Assembly: GCF_000321415.2 (NCBI RefSeq)
Contig: NC_019902.2
Coordinates: 744,001-808,000, forward strand
Reading direction: 5' to 3'
Source of the DNA: Thioalkalivibrio nitratireducens DSM 14787
Lineage (GTDB): Bacteria; Pseudomonadota; Gammaproteobacteria; Ectothiorhodospirales; Ectothiorhodospiraceae
DNA: 64,000 nucleotides
The translations under genes and the position numbers were made by a program. Position 1 is the first letter of the stretch. Each line of letters starts with the position of its first letter. A model generated the notes under the pieces. The model worked only from the letters and a program-made list of their open reading frames with translations. It made no database searches and was not told the DNA's origin. Below are positions 1-9,237 of the stretch, in pieces.

Positions 1-441
1 GCTCTGCCGCCGATCGTTGGGCGTACCCCGGTCGATTCCGAGGTCGAGGTCGACGTGCGGCGCGGCAGTGAGGAGATCGTGATCGAGGTCACGATCGATG
101 CGTTGCCCGAGGAGGTTGCGGCCGGTCGAGGGATGCCGCCGCGTGCCACCGAACCTCAGACCCTGCTCGGCATGCAGATCGAGCCGCTGGGTGCCGAAGA
201 GCGCTCGGCGCTAGGTCTGGGCGAGACCGGGGTCCGGGTGCGCGGGGTCACCGGCAACCCGGCGCGCGCCGCCGGGATCGCCGCCGGCGACGTAATCGCG
301 CAGTTCGCGGGGGAGGCGGTGAGTTCGCCGGAAGATCTCGAGGAAAAGGCGAACGCGGCAGAGCCGGGCCGCTCGGTTGCCGTGCTGATCCACCGCGACG
401 GCAACCCGGTGTTCATCGCCTTGCGCATTCCCAACCCGTGA
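1..441 (+). CDS. DegP/MucD-type periplasmic serine protease, C-terminal part (partial)
   Basis: The reading frame is open from the first base to the TGA at 439-441, so only about 146 C-terminal residues are present. The first residues, ALPPIVGRTPVDSEVEV, match the end of the first PDZ domain of the Do/DegQ/MucD protease family. After an acidic linker, a second PDZ domain runs from about residue 50 to the end. The catalytic His-Asp-Ser domain lies upstream of the window. The family degrades or refolds damaged envelope proteins in the periplasm. A mucD/degP gene just before lepA is common in gammaproteobacteria, which supports the call. Confidence 0.85.
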   Translation, partial: ALPPIVGRTPVDSEVEVDVRRGSEEIVIEVTIDALPEEVAAGRGMPPRATEPQTLLGMQIEPLGAEERSALGLGETGVRVRGVTGNPARAAGIAAGDVIAQFAGEAVSSPEDLEEKANAAEPGRSVAVLIHRDGNPVFIALRIPNP

Positions 442-508
442 TCGCCGGGCCGTACCGGGGCGCTGCCGGAACCCGCCGGCGGCAGCCCGGGCCCGCGGGC
501 GGCTGACC

Positions 509-784
509 ATGCCCGATTCCGGCGGGACCGGTTGCCAGCAGGTCCCGCGCCTGACGCTGTACTTCCGGGAAGGCTGCGGACTCTGCGAGCAGATGCACGC
601 AGAGCTTTCCGTGCTCGAAAGCCGGTATACTTTCGCGCTTGAGCGTATCGACATCGATGAAGATCCACGCCTGGTGGCCCGTTTCAATGCGAAGGTCCCG
701 GTGCTGGCGGTGGACGGTGAGATCCTCTGCTGCCACTACCTCGATACGTCCGCACTGATCGACGAGCTGACCCGGCATGACTGA
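509..784 (+). CDS. Glutaredoxin-like thioredoxin-fold protein
   Basis: A 91-residue protein of the small glutaredoxin family that often sits before lepA. The strand [16 protein letters not shown] carries a CGLC dithiol motif (about residues 24-27), followed by [13 protein letters not shown] and the cis-proline strand KVPVLAVDG, as in the thioredoxin fold. The likely role is cytoplasmic thiol-disulfide exchange; the partner is unknown. The stop overlaps the lepA start by 8 bases, so the two are probably translationally coupled. The ATG at 509 follows a GGCTGACC stretch with only a weak ribosome site. Confidence 0.8.
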   Translation: MPDSGGTGCQQVPRLTLYFREGCGLCEQMHAELSVLESRYTFALERIDIDEDPRLVARFNAKVPVLAVDGEILCCHYLDTSALIDELTRHD

Positions 785-2585
785 GACCCGACTGACACGC
801 AACTTTTCCATCATCGCGCATATCGACCATGGCAAGTCGACGCTCGCGGACCGACTCATCCAGGTCTGCGGCGGGCTGACCGAGCGTGAAATGGCCGAGC
901 AGGTGCTGGATTCGATGGATCTCGAGCGCGAGCGCGGCATCACCATCAAGGCCCAGAGCGTGTCGCTGTTCTACGACGCGGCTGATGGCCAGCGCTACCA
1001 GCTGAACTTCATCGACACACCTGGGCATGTCGACTTCTCCTACGAAGTCTCACGCTCGCTCGCCGCCTGCGAGGGTGCGCTGCTGGTGGTCGATGCGTCC
1101 CAGGGTGTCGAGGCACAGAGCGTCGCCAACTGTTACACCGCGATCGACCAGGGCCTGGAGGTCGTGCCGGTACTGAACAAGATCGATCTGCCGGCCGCGG
1201 AGCCCGACCGGGTCGCGACTGAGATCGAGGACGTGATCGGTATTGAGGCGGCGAACGCGATCCAGGTCTCTGCGAAGACCGGGGCAGGCGTGCCGGAACT
1301 GTTGGAGGAACTGGTGCGTCGGATCCCGCCGCCGGAAGGCCGTGCGGACGCTCCGCTGCAGGCGCTGGTCATCGACTCCTGGTACGACAACTACCTCGGC
1401 GTGGTGGCGCTGGTACGGGTCAAGGTCGGCCAGCTGCACGCAAAGCGCCGGATCATCGCGATGTCGGTCGGACGTGCCTACGAAGTGGACCGGGTCGGCG
1501 TGTTCACCCCGAAGCCGGTGGACCGGCCGTTCCTCGACGTCGGCGATGTCGGTTATGTGATCGCGAGCATCAAGGACATCACCGGGGCAAAGGTCGGCGA
1601 CACCTTCACCGACGCGCAGAACCCGGCCACCACCCCGCTGCCGGGTTTCCAGGAGGTGCAGCCGCGCGTCTTCGCCGGGCTGTTCCCTATCAGCGCCGAG
1701 GCCTTCAACGACCTGCGCGACGCCCTGGACAAGCTGCGCCTGAACGACGCCTCCCTGCAGTTCGAGCCGGAGACCTCGCAGGCGCTGGGATTCGGATTCC
1801 GCTGCGGTTTCCTCGGGATGCTGCACATGGAGATCGTGCAGGAGCGATTGGAGCGCGAGTACAACCTGGATCTCATCACTACCGCGCCCACGGTGGTCTA
1901 CGAGGTCGAGAAGACCGACGGCGAAGTGGTGCCGGTGCACAATCCGTCGGAACTTCCGCCTGCCAACGAGGTGGCGGAGATCCGTGAACCGGTGATCCTG
2001 GCCAACATCCTGGTGCCGCAGGAATTCGTCGGCGCGGTGATGACGCTCTGCCAGGAGAAGCGGGGCGTCCAGACGAAGATGCAGTACCTCGGGCGGCAGG
2101 TTGCACTCGCCTACGAGATGCCGATGTCCGAGGTGGTGCTGGACTTCTTCGATCGCCTCAAGTCCTCCACCAAGGGGTATGCCTCCTTTGACTATCAGCC
2201 CCTGCGTTTCCAGGCGGCACCACTGGTCCGGGTCGACATTCTGATCAACGGCGAGCGGGTCGATGCCCTATCGGTGATCCTGCACCGCGACCAGGCCCAG
2301 ACGCGCGGTCGCGAACTGACCGAGCGCATGTGTGGCATCATCCCACGCCAGATGTTCGAGGTCGCGATCCAGGCGGCGATCGGTTCCAAGGTGATCGCCC
2401 GTTCGACGGTGAAGGCGCTGCGCAAGAATGTCCTTGCGAAGTGCTACGGCGGCGATGTCAGCCGCAAGCGCAAGCTGCTGGAGAAGCAGAAGGCGGGCAA
2501 ACGCCGCATGAAGCAGATCGGCCGCGTCGATGTGCCGCAGGAGGCCTTCCTGGCCGTGCTGTCGACCGGGGAGAAGCAGGGGTGA
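777..2585 (+). CDS. lepA: Elongation factor 4 (LepA), back-translocating GTPase
   Basis: 602 residues, normal family length. The G1 motif is AHIDHGKST, with DTPGHVDF (G3) and NKIDLP (G4). The LepA-specific C-terminal region ends in basic residues ([23 protein letters not shown]...). EF4 binds the ribosome and can reverse translocation on stalled ribosomes. It lies between the glutaredoxin gene, which it overlaps by 8 bases, and lepB, in the usual degP-lepA-lepB order. Recognition is secure from sequence motifs and context. Confidence 0.98.
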   Translation: MTETRLTRNFSIIAHIDHGKSTLADRLIQVCGGLTEREMAEQVLDSMDLERERGITIKAQSVSLFYDAADGQRYQLNFIDTPGHVDFSYEVSRSLAACEGALLVVDASQGVEAQSVANCYTAIDQGLEVVPVLNKIDLPAAEPDRVATEIEDVIGIEAANAIQVSAKTGAGVPELLEELVRRIPPPEGRADAPLQALVIDSWYDNYLGVVALVRVKVGQLHAKRRIIAMSVGRAYEVDRVGVFTPKPVDRPFLDVGDVGYVIASIKDITGAKVGDTFTDAQNPATTPLPGFQEVQPRVFAGLFPISAEAFNDLRDALDKLRLNDASLQFEPETSQALGFGFRCGFLGMLHMEIVQERLEREYNLDLITTAPTVVYEVEKTDGEVVPVHNPSELPPANEVAEIREPVILANILVPQEFVGAVMTLCQEKRGVQTKMQYLGRQVALAYEMPMSEVVLDFFDRLKSSTKGYASFDYQPLRFQAAPLVRVDILINGERVDALSVILHRDQAQTRGRELTERMCGIIPRQMFEVAIQAAIGSKVIARSTVKALRKNVLAKCYGGDVSRKRKLLEKQKAGKRRMKQIGRVDVPQEAFLAVLSTGEKQG

Positions 2586-2646
2586 TCCACTGGGCAGCGC
2601 GGGTTCCCTGGGACAGCGGGTTCGTTCACCACAACAGGGTTATGCT

Positions 2647-3420
2647 ATGACGTTCAGCCTGGAGCTGATTTTGGTGCTGGGCACGCTGGTGACGGGGCTG
2701 ATCTGGCTGGGCTGGGCCGTGCTCCGGCGGCTGGGCAGCGTCGACCGGCGCAGGAGCATGCCGTGGTACGTCGACTACTCGCGCTCGTTCTTTCCTGTAT
2801 TGCTGATCGTGCTGGTGCTGCGCTCCTTCGTCGCGGAGCCGTTCCGGATCCCGTCGGGGTCGATGATGCCGACGCTGCTGGTCGGCGATTTCATCCTGGT
2901 GAACAAGTTCTCCTACGGCGTGCGCCTGCCCGTCACCCGCAGCGTGATCCTGGACAGCGGGAAGCCCGAACGGGGTGATGTCGCGGTGTTCAAGTACCCG
3001 CGCAATCCCGCCGAGGACTACATCAAGCGGGTGATCGGCGTGCCGGGCGATGTGATCGAGTTCCGCGATCGCACGCTCTACGTGAACGGCGAGCCGCAGG
3101 AAACCGAGCGGCTCGGCACATATACCGGCGTAGGTTCGGGAAGCATGATGACCGGCGCACTGCGCTACCGCGAACACCTTGGTGACACCCCGCACGAGAT
3201 CCTGATGTGGGAGGGCAGCCCGGGGCTCAGTGGCTCGGTGCGGGTTCCCGAAGGGCATTACTTCATGGTGGGCGACAACCGCGACAACAGCAACGACAGC
3301 CGGATGTGGGGCTTCGTGTCCGAGGATCTGCTGGTCGGCCGCGCGCTCTTCATCTGGCTGAACTGGGATTACAATGGCGGGCACTGGGACTTTTCCCGGA
3401 TCGGCAATCGGATTCGTTGA
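2647..3420 (+). CDS. lepB: Signal peptidase I (LepB)
   Basis: 257 residues. The ATG at 2647 is chosen over an in-frame start at 2530 inside lepA because the protein then begins with a hydrophobic segment (residues 3-25), as in LepB. A second membrane helix lies at about residues 47-61. The S26 catalytic pair is visible: Ser72 in IPSGSMMPT and Lys127 in EDYIKRVIGVPGD. The later GDNRDNSNDSR motif is the conserved box E. The enzyme cleaves signal peptides at the outer face of the inner membrane. It is followed by DUF4845 and rnc, the typical order. Confidence 0.97.
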   Translation: MTFSLELILVLGTLVTGLIWLGWAVLRRLGSVDRRRSMPWYVDYSRSFFPVLLIVLVLRSFVAEPFRIPSGSMMPTLLVGDFILVNKFSYGVRLPVTRSVILDSGKPERGDVAVFKYPRNPAEDYIKRVIGVPGDVIEFRDRTLYVNGEPQETERLGTYTGVGSGSMMTGALRYREHLGDTPHEILMWEGSPGLSGSVRVPEGHYFMVGDNRDNSNDSRMWGFVSEDLLVGRALFIWLNWDYNGGHWDFSRIGNRIR

Positions 3421-3444
3421 CTCGAGACGGCGGGGGCGGCCGCA

Positions 3445-3822
3445 ATGATGACAAGCAGACGACAGATGCAGGGCGCCGGTGTGCTGACGGTGATTGCGCT
3501 TCTGCTGTTTGCCCTGCTGATCGGGACTTTCGTTCTGACCATGGGCAAGGACTACATGCAGTACTGGACGGTGCGCAGCATCGTGATCGACGTCGCGAAG
3601 ACACCGGGTGCCGCGGAGCGCACTCCACACCAGATCTGGAACGAAATCGAGCGGCGCTTCACGATCAATTCGATCTACGACAACGTGGAGCGCGAAAACT
3701 TCACGTTCGAGGAGGATGGCGGCGGGCGCTACATGTTGTTGTCCTACGAGGTGCGCCGGCCGTTTTTCGGCAACCTCGATCTGGTGGCCAATTTCAACCG
3801 CCGCGAAACCCTCGCGCCCTGA
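3445..3822 (+). CDS. DUF4845 single-pass membrane protein
   Basis: 125 residues with one membrane helix near the N-terminus (about residues 12-33, GVLTVIALLLFALLIGTFVL) and a small soluble domain with ARTPHQIWNEIERRF-like character and a terminal beta-hairpin. This matches DUF4845 proteins, which nearly always lie between lepB and rnc in gammaproteobacteria and beta-proteobacteria. The function is not known; position next to signal peptidase suggests an envelope role. Start ATG at 3445, with a second ATG immediately after it. Confidence 0.8.
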   Translation: MMTSRRQMQGAGVLTVIALLLFALLIGTFVLTMGKDYMQYWTVRSIVIDVAKTPGAAERTPHQIWNEIERRFTINSIYDNVERENFTFEEDGGGRYMLLSYEVRRPFFGNLDLVANFNRRETLAP

Positions 3823-3834
3823 CCATGACCCTGC

Positions 3835-4584
3835 GTGCACACGGCGTTGCCAATGCCACTGTCCCGGGCTGAGTCTCGATCACACGCGCGCCCTGCAGCA
3901 GCGATCGGTGCGGGCGATTTTCGCAGCCTGCTTCCAGAGGCGCTGCGTGCGGGTGACGCCCTGGAGCAGGCGTTGACCCACCGCAGCGCCGGTAGTCGTC
4001 ACAACGAGCGCATGGAGTTCCTCGGCGACGCGGTGTTGGGTCTGGTGATCGCCGATGCCTTGTACGAACGCCTGCCCGACGCCCCGGAAGGGGACCTGAC
4101 ACGCCTGCGCGCGGCGCTGGTCAACCGGACAGCGCTCGCGGAACTCGCGCGCGGTGCCGGTCTGGAGGGGGCGCTGACGCTCGGGCAAGGGGAGCGCAAA
4201 AGTGGCGGCCAGCGCCGCGAATCGATCCTCGCCGACACGCTCGAGGCGCTGATCGGTGCCACCTACCATGCCGCGGGCTTCGAGGCAGCCCGCGCGTTCG
4301 TGCTGCGGCTCTATGCCGAGCGGCTGGCCCACCTGCCGAGCGCCGAGTCCCTGAAGGATCCGAAGACCCGCCTGCAGGAGTGGCTGCAGGGGCGTGGCGA
4401 GGCCCTGCCCGAATACCGGGTGCTGGAGGTGTCCGGTCCGGATCACCGGCGCCAGTTCGTGGTCGAGGTCTGGCTGCCGAGCCAGTCTTGGGGACAGCGC
4501 GGCGCCGGTTCCGGCCGACGCCGGGCCGAGCAGGCGGCGGCCGAGGCGGCGCTGGACCGGCTGCGGCGGGAACCGCTGCGATGA
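3835..4584 (+). CDS. rnc: Ribonuclease III
   Basis: 249 residues. The RNase III signature NERMEFLGDAVLGLVI contains the catalytic acidic residues; ADTLEALIGA is the second metal-ligand motif. A double-stranded-RNA-binding domain follows from about residue 175 (DPKTRLQEWLQGRG...). The enzyme cuts double-stranded RNA in rRNA precursors and mRNAs. An internal ATG at 3847 could be the true start; the N-terminal 20 residues are not conserved in the family. The stop overlaps the era start (ATGA), implying coupled translation. Confidence 0.96.
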   Translation: MHTALPMPLSRAESRSHARPAAAIGAGDFRSLLPEALRAGDALEQALTHRSAGSRHNERMEFLGDAVLGLVIADALYERLPDAPEGDLTRLRAALVNRTALAELARGAGLEGALTLGQGERKSGGQRRESILADTLEALIGATYHAAGFEAARAFVLRLYAERLAHLPSAESLKDPKTRLQEWLQGRGEALPEYRVLEVSGPDHRRQFVVEVWLPSQSWGQRGAGSGRRRAEQAAAEAALDRLRREPLR

Positions 4585-5492
4585 CGGATCGGGAAACGAA
4601 CGCTACACGCTGCGGGCTGGTGGCCCTGGTCGGGCGACCGAACGTTGGCAAGACCACCCTGATGAACCGCATGGTCGGGGAGAAGCTGGCCGCGATCACG
4701 CGCAAGCCGCACACGACGCGTCATCGGATCCTCGGGATCGTGACGCAGGGTGCCGACCAGATGGTCCTGATGGATACGCCGGGCATCGATGTCGAGCCCC
4801 GGAAGCGGATGAACCAGCTGCTCACCCGGACCGCGGTGCAGGCACTGGGAGAGGCAGATGTCGTCTGCTTCATCGTCGAAGCGCTGCGCTTCGACGCTGG
4901 CGACGAGCACGTACTGAGGTTGCTGCAGGCCTCGGGCCGGCCCGCGCTGCTGGTGGTGAACAAGGTCGACCGCGTCGCCGATAAGTCCGCGCTGCTGCCG
5001 TTCATCGATGTACGGGCGCTGGAGTACGATTACCTCGGCGTGGTGCCGCTTTCCGGACGGACCGGTCAGAACCTGCAGGGGCTGGTCGACGAGTTGCGCC
5101 GGCATCTGCCGCCCGGGCCGTTCCTCTATGACCCGGATCAGCTCAGCGATCGCTCTGAGCGTTTCCGTGCCGAGGAGATGATCCGCGAGGCCCTGCTCGA
5201 ACGCCTCGGGCAGGAGGTTCCCTACGCGGTCGCGGTGCGGGTGGAAGGCTGGGAGGACCGCCCTGGAATTACCCACATCGATGCGCTGATCCTGGTCGAA
5301 CGCGACAGCCAGAAGGGGATCGTGATCGGCAAGGGTGGCCACATGCTGAAACGGGTCGGGCAGGCCGCCCGTGAGCAACTGGAGGCGCTGCTCGGACGCA
5401 AGATCATGCTGCGCCTGACCGTGCGCGTCGAGGCTGGCTGGCCGCAGAGTGAACGCGCGCTGCGCGAACTGGGCATCGACGAAACGCGGTGA
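4581..5492 (+). CDS. era: GTPase Era
   Basis: 303 residues from the ATG at 4581, which overlaps the rnc stop; longer in-frame starts inside rnc are rejected. GRPNVGKTTL (G1), DTPGID (G3) and NKVD (G4) form the GTPase domain. The C-terminal KH domain carries QKGIVIGKGGHMLKRVG. Era binds the 3' end of 16S rRNA and acts in 30S subunit maturation. The rnc-era-recO order with overlapping ends is standard. Confidence 0.98.
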   Translation: MTDRETNATRCGLVALVGRPNVGKTTLMNRMVGEKLAAITRKPHTTRHRILGIVTQGADQMVLMDTPGIDVEPRKRMNQLLTRTAVQALGEADVVCFIVEALRFDAGDEHVLRLLQASGRPALLVVNKVDRVADKSALLPFIDVRALEYDYLGVVPLSGRTGQNLQGLVDELRRHLPPGPFLYDPDQLSDRSERFRAEEMIREALLERLGQEVPYAVAVRVEGWEDRPGITHIDALILVERDSQKGIVIGKGGHMLKRVGQAAREQLEALLGRKIMLRLTVRVEAGWPQSERALRELGIDETR

Positions 5493-6151
5493 CCGGCGGG
5501 CAAAGGGAACTGGTGCCGGGCTTCGTGCTGCACGCCCGCCCGTTTCGGGAGAACAGCCGCGTCCTGGAACTGATTACTGCCAGCGCCGGGCGGGTCACCG
5601 TGCTGGCGCGCGGCCGTACCGGAAGCCTGCGGCCGTTCGTGCTGCTGGACGTGGCGTGGCGCGGGCGCGGCGAACTGCCGAACCTGGCGGTGGGCGAAGA
5701 GCGGCGGGTGTTCCCGCTGGCCGGGCGCGCGCTGGTCTGCGCACTGTACCTGAACGAACTGGTGCTCCGACTGATTCCCCGGGATGCTGGGGAAGGCGGG
5801 ATCGTGGCCGTACTGGAGAAGGCCTATGGCGGCCTGCTGACCGCCGATCGACCGGAGCATCCGTTACGCGTTGCGGAGTGGTCGCTGCTGTGCCTGGTGG
5901 ATTCGGGACTCGAGCACCTCGCGTCGGAGGGTGTGAATCCGGCCGCGCACTACGCCTACCGGCCCGAGCAGGGGCTGAGCGGTCCGCTGCCCTGGAACAG
6001 CCCCGGTGCGGTGCCGGGCGCGGTACTGCTCGCGCTCGCCAGCGGTGCCGGCGTCCCCGATAATGCCCAGCGCGCGGCGCGTGATTTCATGCGCCGCCTG
6101 ATCGATGCACACCTGGACGGCCGGGAGATCCACACCCGCCGTCTGCTCTAA
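5489..6151 (+). CDS. recO: DNA repair protein RecO
   Basis: 220 residues. Translation starts at a GTG that overlaps the era stop (GTGA). The N-terminal OB-fold has GFVLHARPFRENSRVLELITASAGRV..., typical of RecO, followed by a helical region. RecO helps RecA displace SSB in RecF-pathway gap repair. No zinc-binding cysteine cluster is apparent, as usual for gammaproteobacterial RecO. A short GC-rich hairpin (6178-6196) follows the stop. Confidence 0.92.
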   Translation: MTGGQRELVPGFVLHARPFRENSRVLELITASAGRVTVLARGRTGSLRPFVLLDVAWRGRGELPNLAVGEERRVFPLAGRALVCALYLNELVLRLIPRDAGEGGIVAVLEKAYGGLLTADRPEHPLRVAEWSLLCLVDSGLEHLASEGVNPAAHYAYRPEQGLSGPLPWNSPGAVPGAVLLALASGAGVPDNAQRAARDFMRRLIDAHLDGREIHTRRLL

Positions 6152-6177
6152 CTGTCATACCCTGGGGCGCGAGCCAC

Positions 6178-6196
6178 CCCGAGGGATGACCTCGGG
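6178..6196 (+). terminator. Hairpin after recO, possible terminator without a T tract
   Basis: CCCGAGG-gatga-CCTCGGG forms a perfect 7-bp stem 27 bases after recO. No T run follows, so intrinsic termination is uncertain. It directly abuts the inverted repeat at 6196-6274. Confidence 0.35.
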
Positions 6197-6274
6197 CCAC
6201 GGATGAACACGGAAACACACCGAAATGACGTTGAATACCCTTCATTTTTCCTGATGTCCGTGTTCTTCCGTGGC
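6196..6274. repeat. Imperfect 18-bp inverted repeat flanking an AT-rich 43-bp core
   Basis: The left arm GCCACGGATGAACACGGA (6196-6213) and right arm TCCGTGTTCTTCCGTGGC (6257-6274) are reverse complements with one mismatch. The core is clearly poorer in G+C than the surroundings. Arms built on CCACGGATGAACACGGA resemble dispersed intergenic palindromes known from many bacterial genomes; that comparison is from memory. It separates recO from pdxJ. Confidence 0.7.
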
Positions 6275-6306
6275 TGTATCTTTCACGTTCACAGGAAGAC
6301 TGCCCC

Positions 6307-7071
6307 ATGCGTTCCGCCACCGCCAGCGATCCCGGCCACCTCCGGCTCGGGGTCAACCTCGACCACATCGCCACCATTCGCCAGGCGCGCCGGACACGCT
6401 ATCCGGATCTTATGCACGCGGTGCGTCTCGCCGAGGCCAGTGGAGCCGATTCCATCACGCTGCACCTGCGCGAGGACCGGCGCCATATCCAGGACGACGA
6501 CGTGTTCGGGATCAAGCCGCGGCTGCTGCGGCCGCTGAACCTGGAGATGGCGGCGACCGGGGGGATGCAGGCCATTGCGCTTAAGCTGCGGCCCGAGGCC
6601 TGCTGCATCGTGCCGGAACGGCGCGAGGAGCTCACCACCGAGGGTGGTCTGGACGCACACGGCCAGCGCGAGCGGCTCCGCCCGTTCGTGCAGCCGCTGA
6701 CCGCCGCTGGAATCGAGGTATCCCTGTTCGTCGAGCCGGATATCCGCCAGCTCGAGGCTGCGGTCGCGATCGGTGCGCCGGTGGTCGAGCTGCACACCGG
6801 CGCCTACGCCAACGCCACGACCGCGGACGATCGCGAACGGCTGCTGCACGACCTGTTCGATGCGGCGCGCGCCGGCTACGAGATGGGACTGGTGATCAAC
6901 GCGGGGCACGGGTTGGACTACGACAACGTGCGGCCGATTGCCGCCCATCGGCTGTTTCACGAGCTGAATATCGGCCATTCGATCATCGCGCGCGCGCTGT
7001 TCACGGGCCTTCCGGAGGCGGTGAGTCACATGCGCAGCATCATGGATGCCGCGCGCCGCAGTGGGAACTGA
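6307..7071 (+). CDS. pdxJ: Pyridoxine 5'-phosphate synthase
   Basis: 254 residues. GVNLDHIATIRQARRTRYPD near the N-terminus, HLREDRRHIQDDD and ELHTGAYAN are hallmark PdxJ segments of a TIM barrel. The enzyme condenses 1-deoxyxylulose 5-phosphate with 3-amino-2-oxopropyl phosphate to give pyridoxine 5'-phosphate. It follows recO, and acpS comes 21 bases later, the classic recO-pdxJ-acpS order, though here interrupted by a palindromic repeat. Confidence 0.97.
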   Translation: MRSATASDPGHLRLGVNLDHIATIRQARRTRYPDLMHAVRLAEASGADSITLHLREDRRHIQDDDVFGIKPRLLRPLNLEMAATGGMQAIALKLRPEACCIVPERREELTTEGGLDAHGQRERLRPFVQPLTAAGIEVSLFVEPDIRQLEAAVAIGAPVVELHTGAYANATTADDRERLLHDLFDAARAGYEMGLVINAGHGLDYDNVRPIAAHRLFHELNIGHSIIARALFTGLPEAVSHMRSIMDAARRSGN

Positions 7072-7092
7072 CGTGTCCGGGCATCCGCTGCG

Positions 7093-7491
7093 ATGATCCT
7101 TGGGGTCGGGACCGACGTGGTCCGGGTGGAACGCCTCGGTTCGATGCTGCAGCGCCACCGGGCGCGGCTGCTGCAGCGGGTGCTGCATCCGCAGGAGCAG
7201 GCGGAGCTGCCCGTGATGCGTCCGGAGGCGTTTGTCGCCCGCCGGTTTGCCGCGAAGGAGGCCCTGGCCAAGGCCCTGGGCTGTGGGATCGGCCGCGACA
7301 TGGCGTTGCACGAGGTGCGCGTCGCGCACGATGCGAGGGGGCGGCCGGAGTTCGAACTGACGGGTGCGGCCGCGCGCACCGCGGCGCGCCTGGGCGTGAC
7401 CCGTATTCATCTCAGCATCAGCGACGAGCACGAATACGCCCAGGCCTTCGTGGTCGTGGAAGGCGGAACGGACGCCGAGTCCACGTCGTAG
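7093..7491 (+). CDS. acpS: Holo-[acyl-carrier-protein] synthase
   Basis: 132 residues. It starts MILGVGTDVVRVERL, with the metal-binding Asp of the GTD motif, and contains RRFAAKEALAKALG, the second conserved AcpS motif with the Glu ligand. It transfers 4'-phosphopantetheine from CoA to apo-acyl carrier protein, needed for fatty acid synthesis. Short spacing to pdxJ suggests a shared transcript. Confidence 0.96.
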   Translation: MILGVGTDVVRVERLGSMLQRHRARLLQRVLHPQEQAELPVMRPEAFVARRFAAKEALAKALGCGIGRDMALHEVRVAHDARGRPEFELTGAAARTAARLGVTRIHLSISDEHEYAQAFVVVEGGTDAESTS

Positions 7492-7535
7492 GCGCACGCC
7501 TCGCGTCGGCGTCGATGCCGGTATACTGTCGCACC

Positions 7536-8444
7536 ATGACGCATTCGAGCCCCCATTCCTATCCGACGCTGGAACAGTTCGTCGGCAATACGCCACTGGT
7601 GCGCCTGCAGCGCCTTGCAGCGGGCCTTCCGTCCACAGTGCTGGTGAAGCTCGAGGGCAACAACCCGGCGGGCTCGGTGAAGGACCGTCCGGCGCTGAAC
7701 ATGATCCTGGGGGCCGAGGAACGCGGCGAGATCCACCCGGGCGACACGCTGATCGAGGCGACCAGCGGCAACACCGGGATCGCGCTGGCGATGGTGGCCG
7801 CGATCAAGGGCTACCGGATGCTCCTGATCATGCCCGAGCACATGTCCGCCGAACGGCGTGCCGCGATGAAAGCCTTTGGCGCCGAGATCGTGCTGGTCAG
7901 TCGTGAGCAGGGCATGGAGGGCGCCCGCGACCTGGCCCAGCAAATGGCGCGCGAAGGCCGTGGCCGCGTGCTGGACCAGTTCGCGAACCCCGACAACCCG
8001 GACGCCCATTACCATGGCACCGGCCCCGAGATCTGGCGCGACACCCGTGGCGAAGTCACGCATTTCGTGTCCTCGATGGGCACCACCGGCACGATCATGG
8101 GCACCTCGCGCTACCTGAAGGAGCGGAACCCCGCGGTGCAGGTCGTCGGTGTGCAGCCGACCGAAGGATCCTCGATCCCGGGAATCCGGCGCTGGCCGAA
8201 GGAATATCTCCCCTCGATCTTCGAGCCCGCGCGGGTCGATCGTACGCTGGATGTGAGCCAGCACGATGCCGAGACCACGATGCGCCGCCTGGCGGCCGAC
8301 GAGGGGATCTTCTCCGGCGTTTCGTCGGGCGGCGCGGTCGCCGCGGCATTGCGCGTGGCCGCGGAGGTCGAGGGTGGCACCGTGGTGGCGATCGTCTGCG
8401 ACCGGGGCGACCGCTACATCTCGACCGGAGTGTTCCCCGCATGA
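7536..8444 (+). CDS. cysM: Cysteine synthase B (CysM)
   Basis: 302 residues from ATG 7536; an in-frame start 21 bases earlier would overlap a promoter-like TATACT (7522-7527). The PLP lysine is Lys49 in NNPAGSVKDRPAL. TSGNTG is the substrate/phosphate loop and ISTGVFP ends the protein, as in CysM. The enzyme makes L-cysteine from O-acetylserine and sulfide, or S-sulfocysteine from thiosulfate. CysM rather than CysK is favoured by the short length and the ending. The serine acetyltransferase that feeds it (cysE) lies at 38.3 kb. Confidence 0.92.
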   Translation: MTHSSPHSYPTLEQFVGNTPLVRLQRLAAGLPSTVLVKLEGNNPAGSVKDRPALNMILGAEERGEIHPGDTLIEATSGNTGIALAMVAAIKGYRMLLIMPEHMSAERRAAMKAFGAEIVLVSREQGMEGARDLAQQMAREGRGRVLDQFANPDNPDAHYHGTGPEIWRDTRGEVTHFVSSMGTTGTIMGTSRYLKERNPAVQVVGVQPTEGSSIPGIRRWPKEYLPSIFEPARVDRTLDVSQHDAETTMRRLAADEGIFSGVSSGGAVAAALRVAAEVEGGTVVAIVCDRGDRYISTGVFPA

Positions 8445-9232
8445 GCGGGCCAGTGCTGGTCTTCGACCTCGAGACGGTTCCCGACATCGAGGGAGGCCGG
8501 CGGCTGCACGATTTCGACGGTCTGTCGGACGCCGAGGTGGCCGAGGCCCTGTTCGCGCTGCGCCGGATCAAGACCGGCTCGGAGTTCCTGGCCCACCCGC
8601 TGCACCGGGTCGTGTCGATCGGAGTGCTGTATCAGGGCGGCGACCAGATGAAACTTTCGGCCTTCGGGCGCGATACCGAGGACGAGGCGGAGGTGCTGCG
8701 CCAGTTCTTCGACGTGATCGAGAAGCGCACGCCGACGCTGGTCAGCTGGAACGGCGGCGGCTTCGACCTGCCGGTGCTGCACTATCGGGCATTGCTGCAC
8801 GGCGTGCAGGCGCCGCGCTACTGGGACCAGGGCGACGACGATCGCAGCTTCCGGTACAACAACTACCTGAACCGTTTCCACTGGCGCCATGTCGATCTGA
8901 TGGACGTGCTCGCCGCCTACCAGGCCCGTGCCTGCGCAGGGCTGGACATGATCGCGTCGCTGCTGGGCTTTCCCGGCAAGCTGGGGATGGACGGCAGCCA
9001 GGTCTGGCCTGCCTGGCGCGACGGCGACCGCGAGTGCATCCACGACTACGTGGAACATGACGTACTGAACACTTACCTGGTCTACCTGCGCTTCGAACGG
9101 ATGCGCGGCGGGCTCAGCTCCGAGATGCACGGGCGCCGGGAAGCGCAGCTGCGCGACTACCTCGCCACGGCCGGACGCCCGAACCTCGATGCTTTTCTCG
9201 CTGCCTGGGACGGCGCATCCCCCGTTTCCTGA
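8441..9232 (+). CDS. Predicted 3'-5' exonuclease of the PolB-like exo2 family
   Basis: 263 residues. The start overlaps the cysM stop by 4 bases. VFDLETVPD carries the DxE metal-binding pair of DEDD exonucleases. LVSWNGGGFDLPVL supplies the second Asp, and IHDYVEHDVLNTYLVYLR the final Y/D motif. This matches PF10108-type proteins resembling the proofreading domain of DNA polymerase B, but lacking a polymerase domain. The substrate is unknown. In several gammaproteobacteria it sits next to cysM and rlmD, as here. Confidence 0.85.
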   Translation: MSGPVLVFDLETVPDIEGGRRLHDFDGLSDAEVAEALFALRRIKTGSEFLAHPLHRVVSIGVLYQGGDQMKLSAFGRDTEDEAEVLRQFFDVIEKRTPTLVSWNGGGFDLPVLHYRALLHGVQAPRYWDQGDDDRSFRYNNYLNRFHWRHVDLMDVLAAYQARACAGLDMIASLLGFPGKLGMDGSQVWPAWRDGDRECIHDYVEHDVLNTYLVYLRFERMRGGLSSEMHGRREAQLRDYLATAGRPNLDAFLAAWDGASPVS

Positions 9233-9237
9233 AGTAC

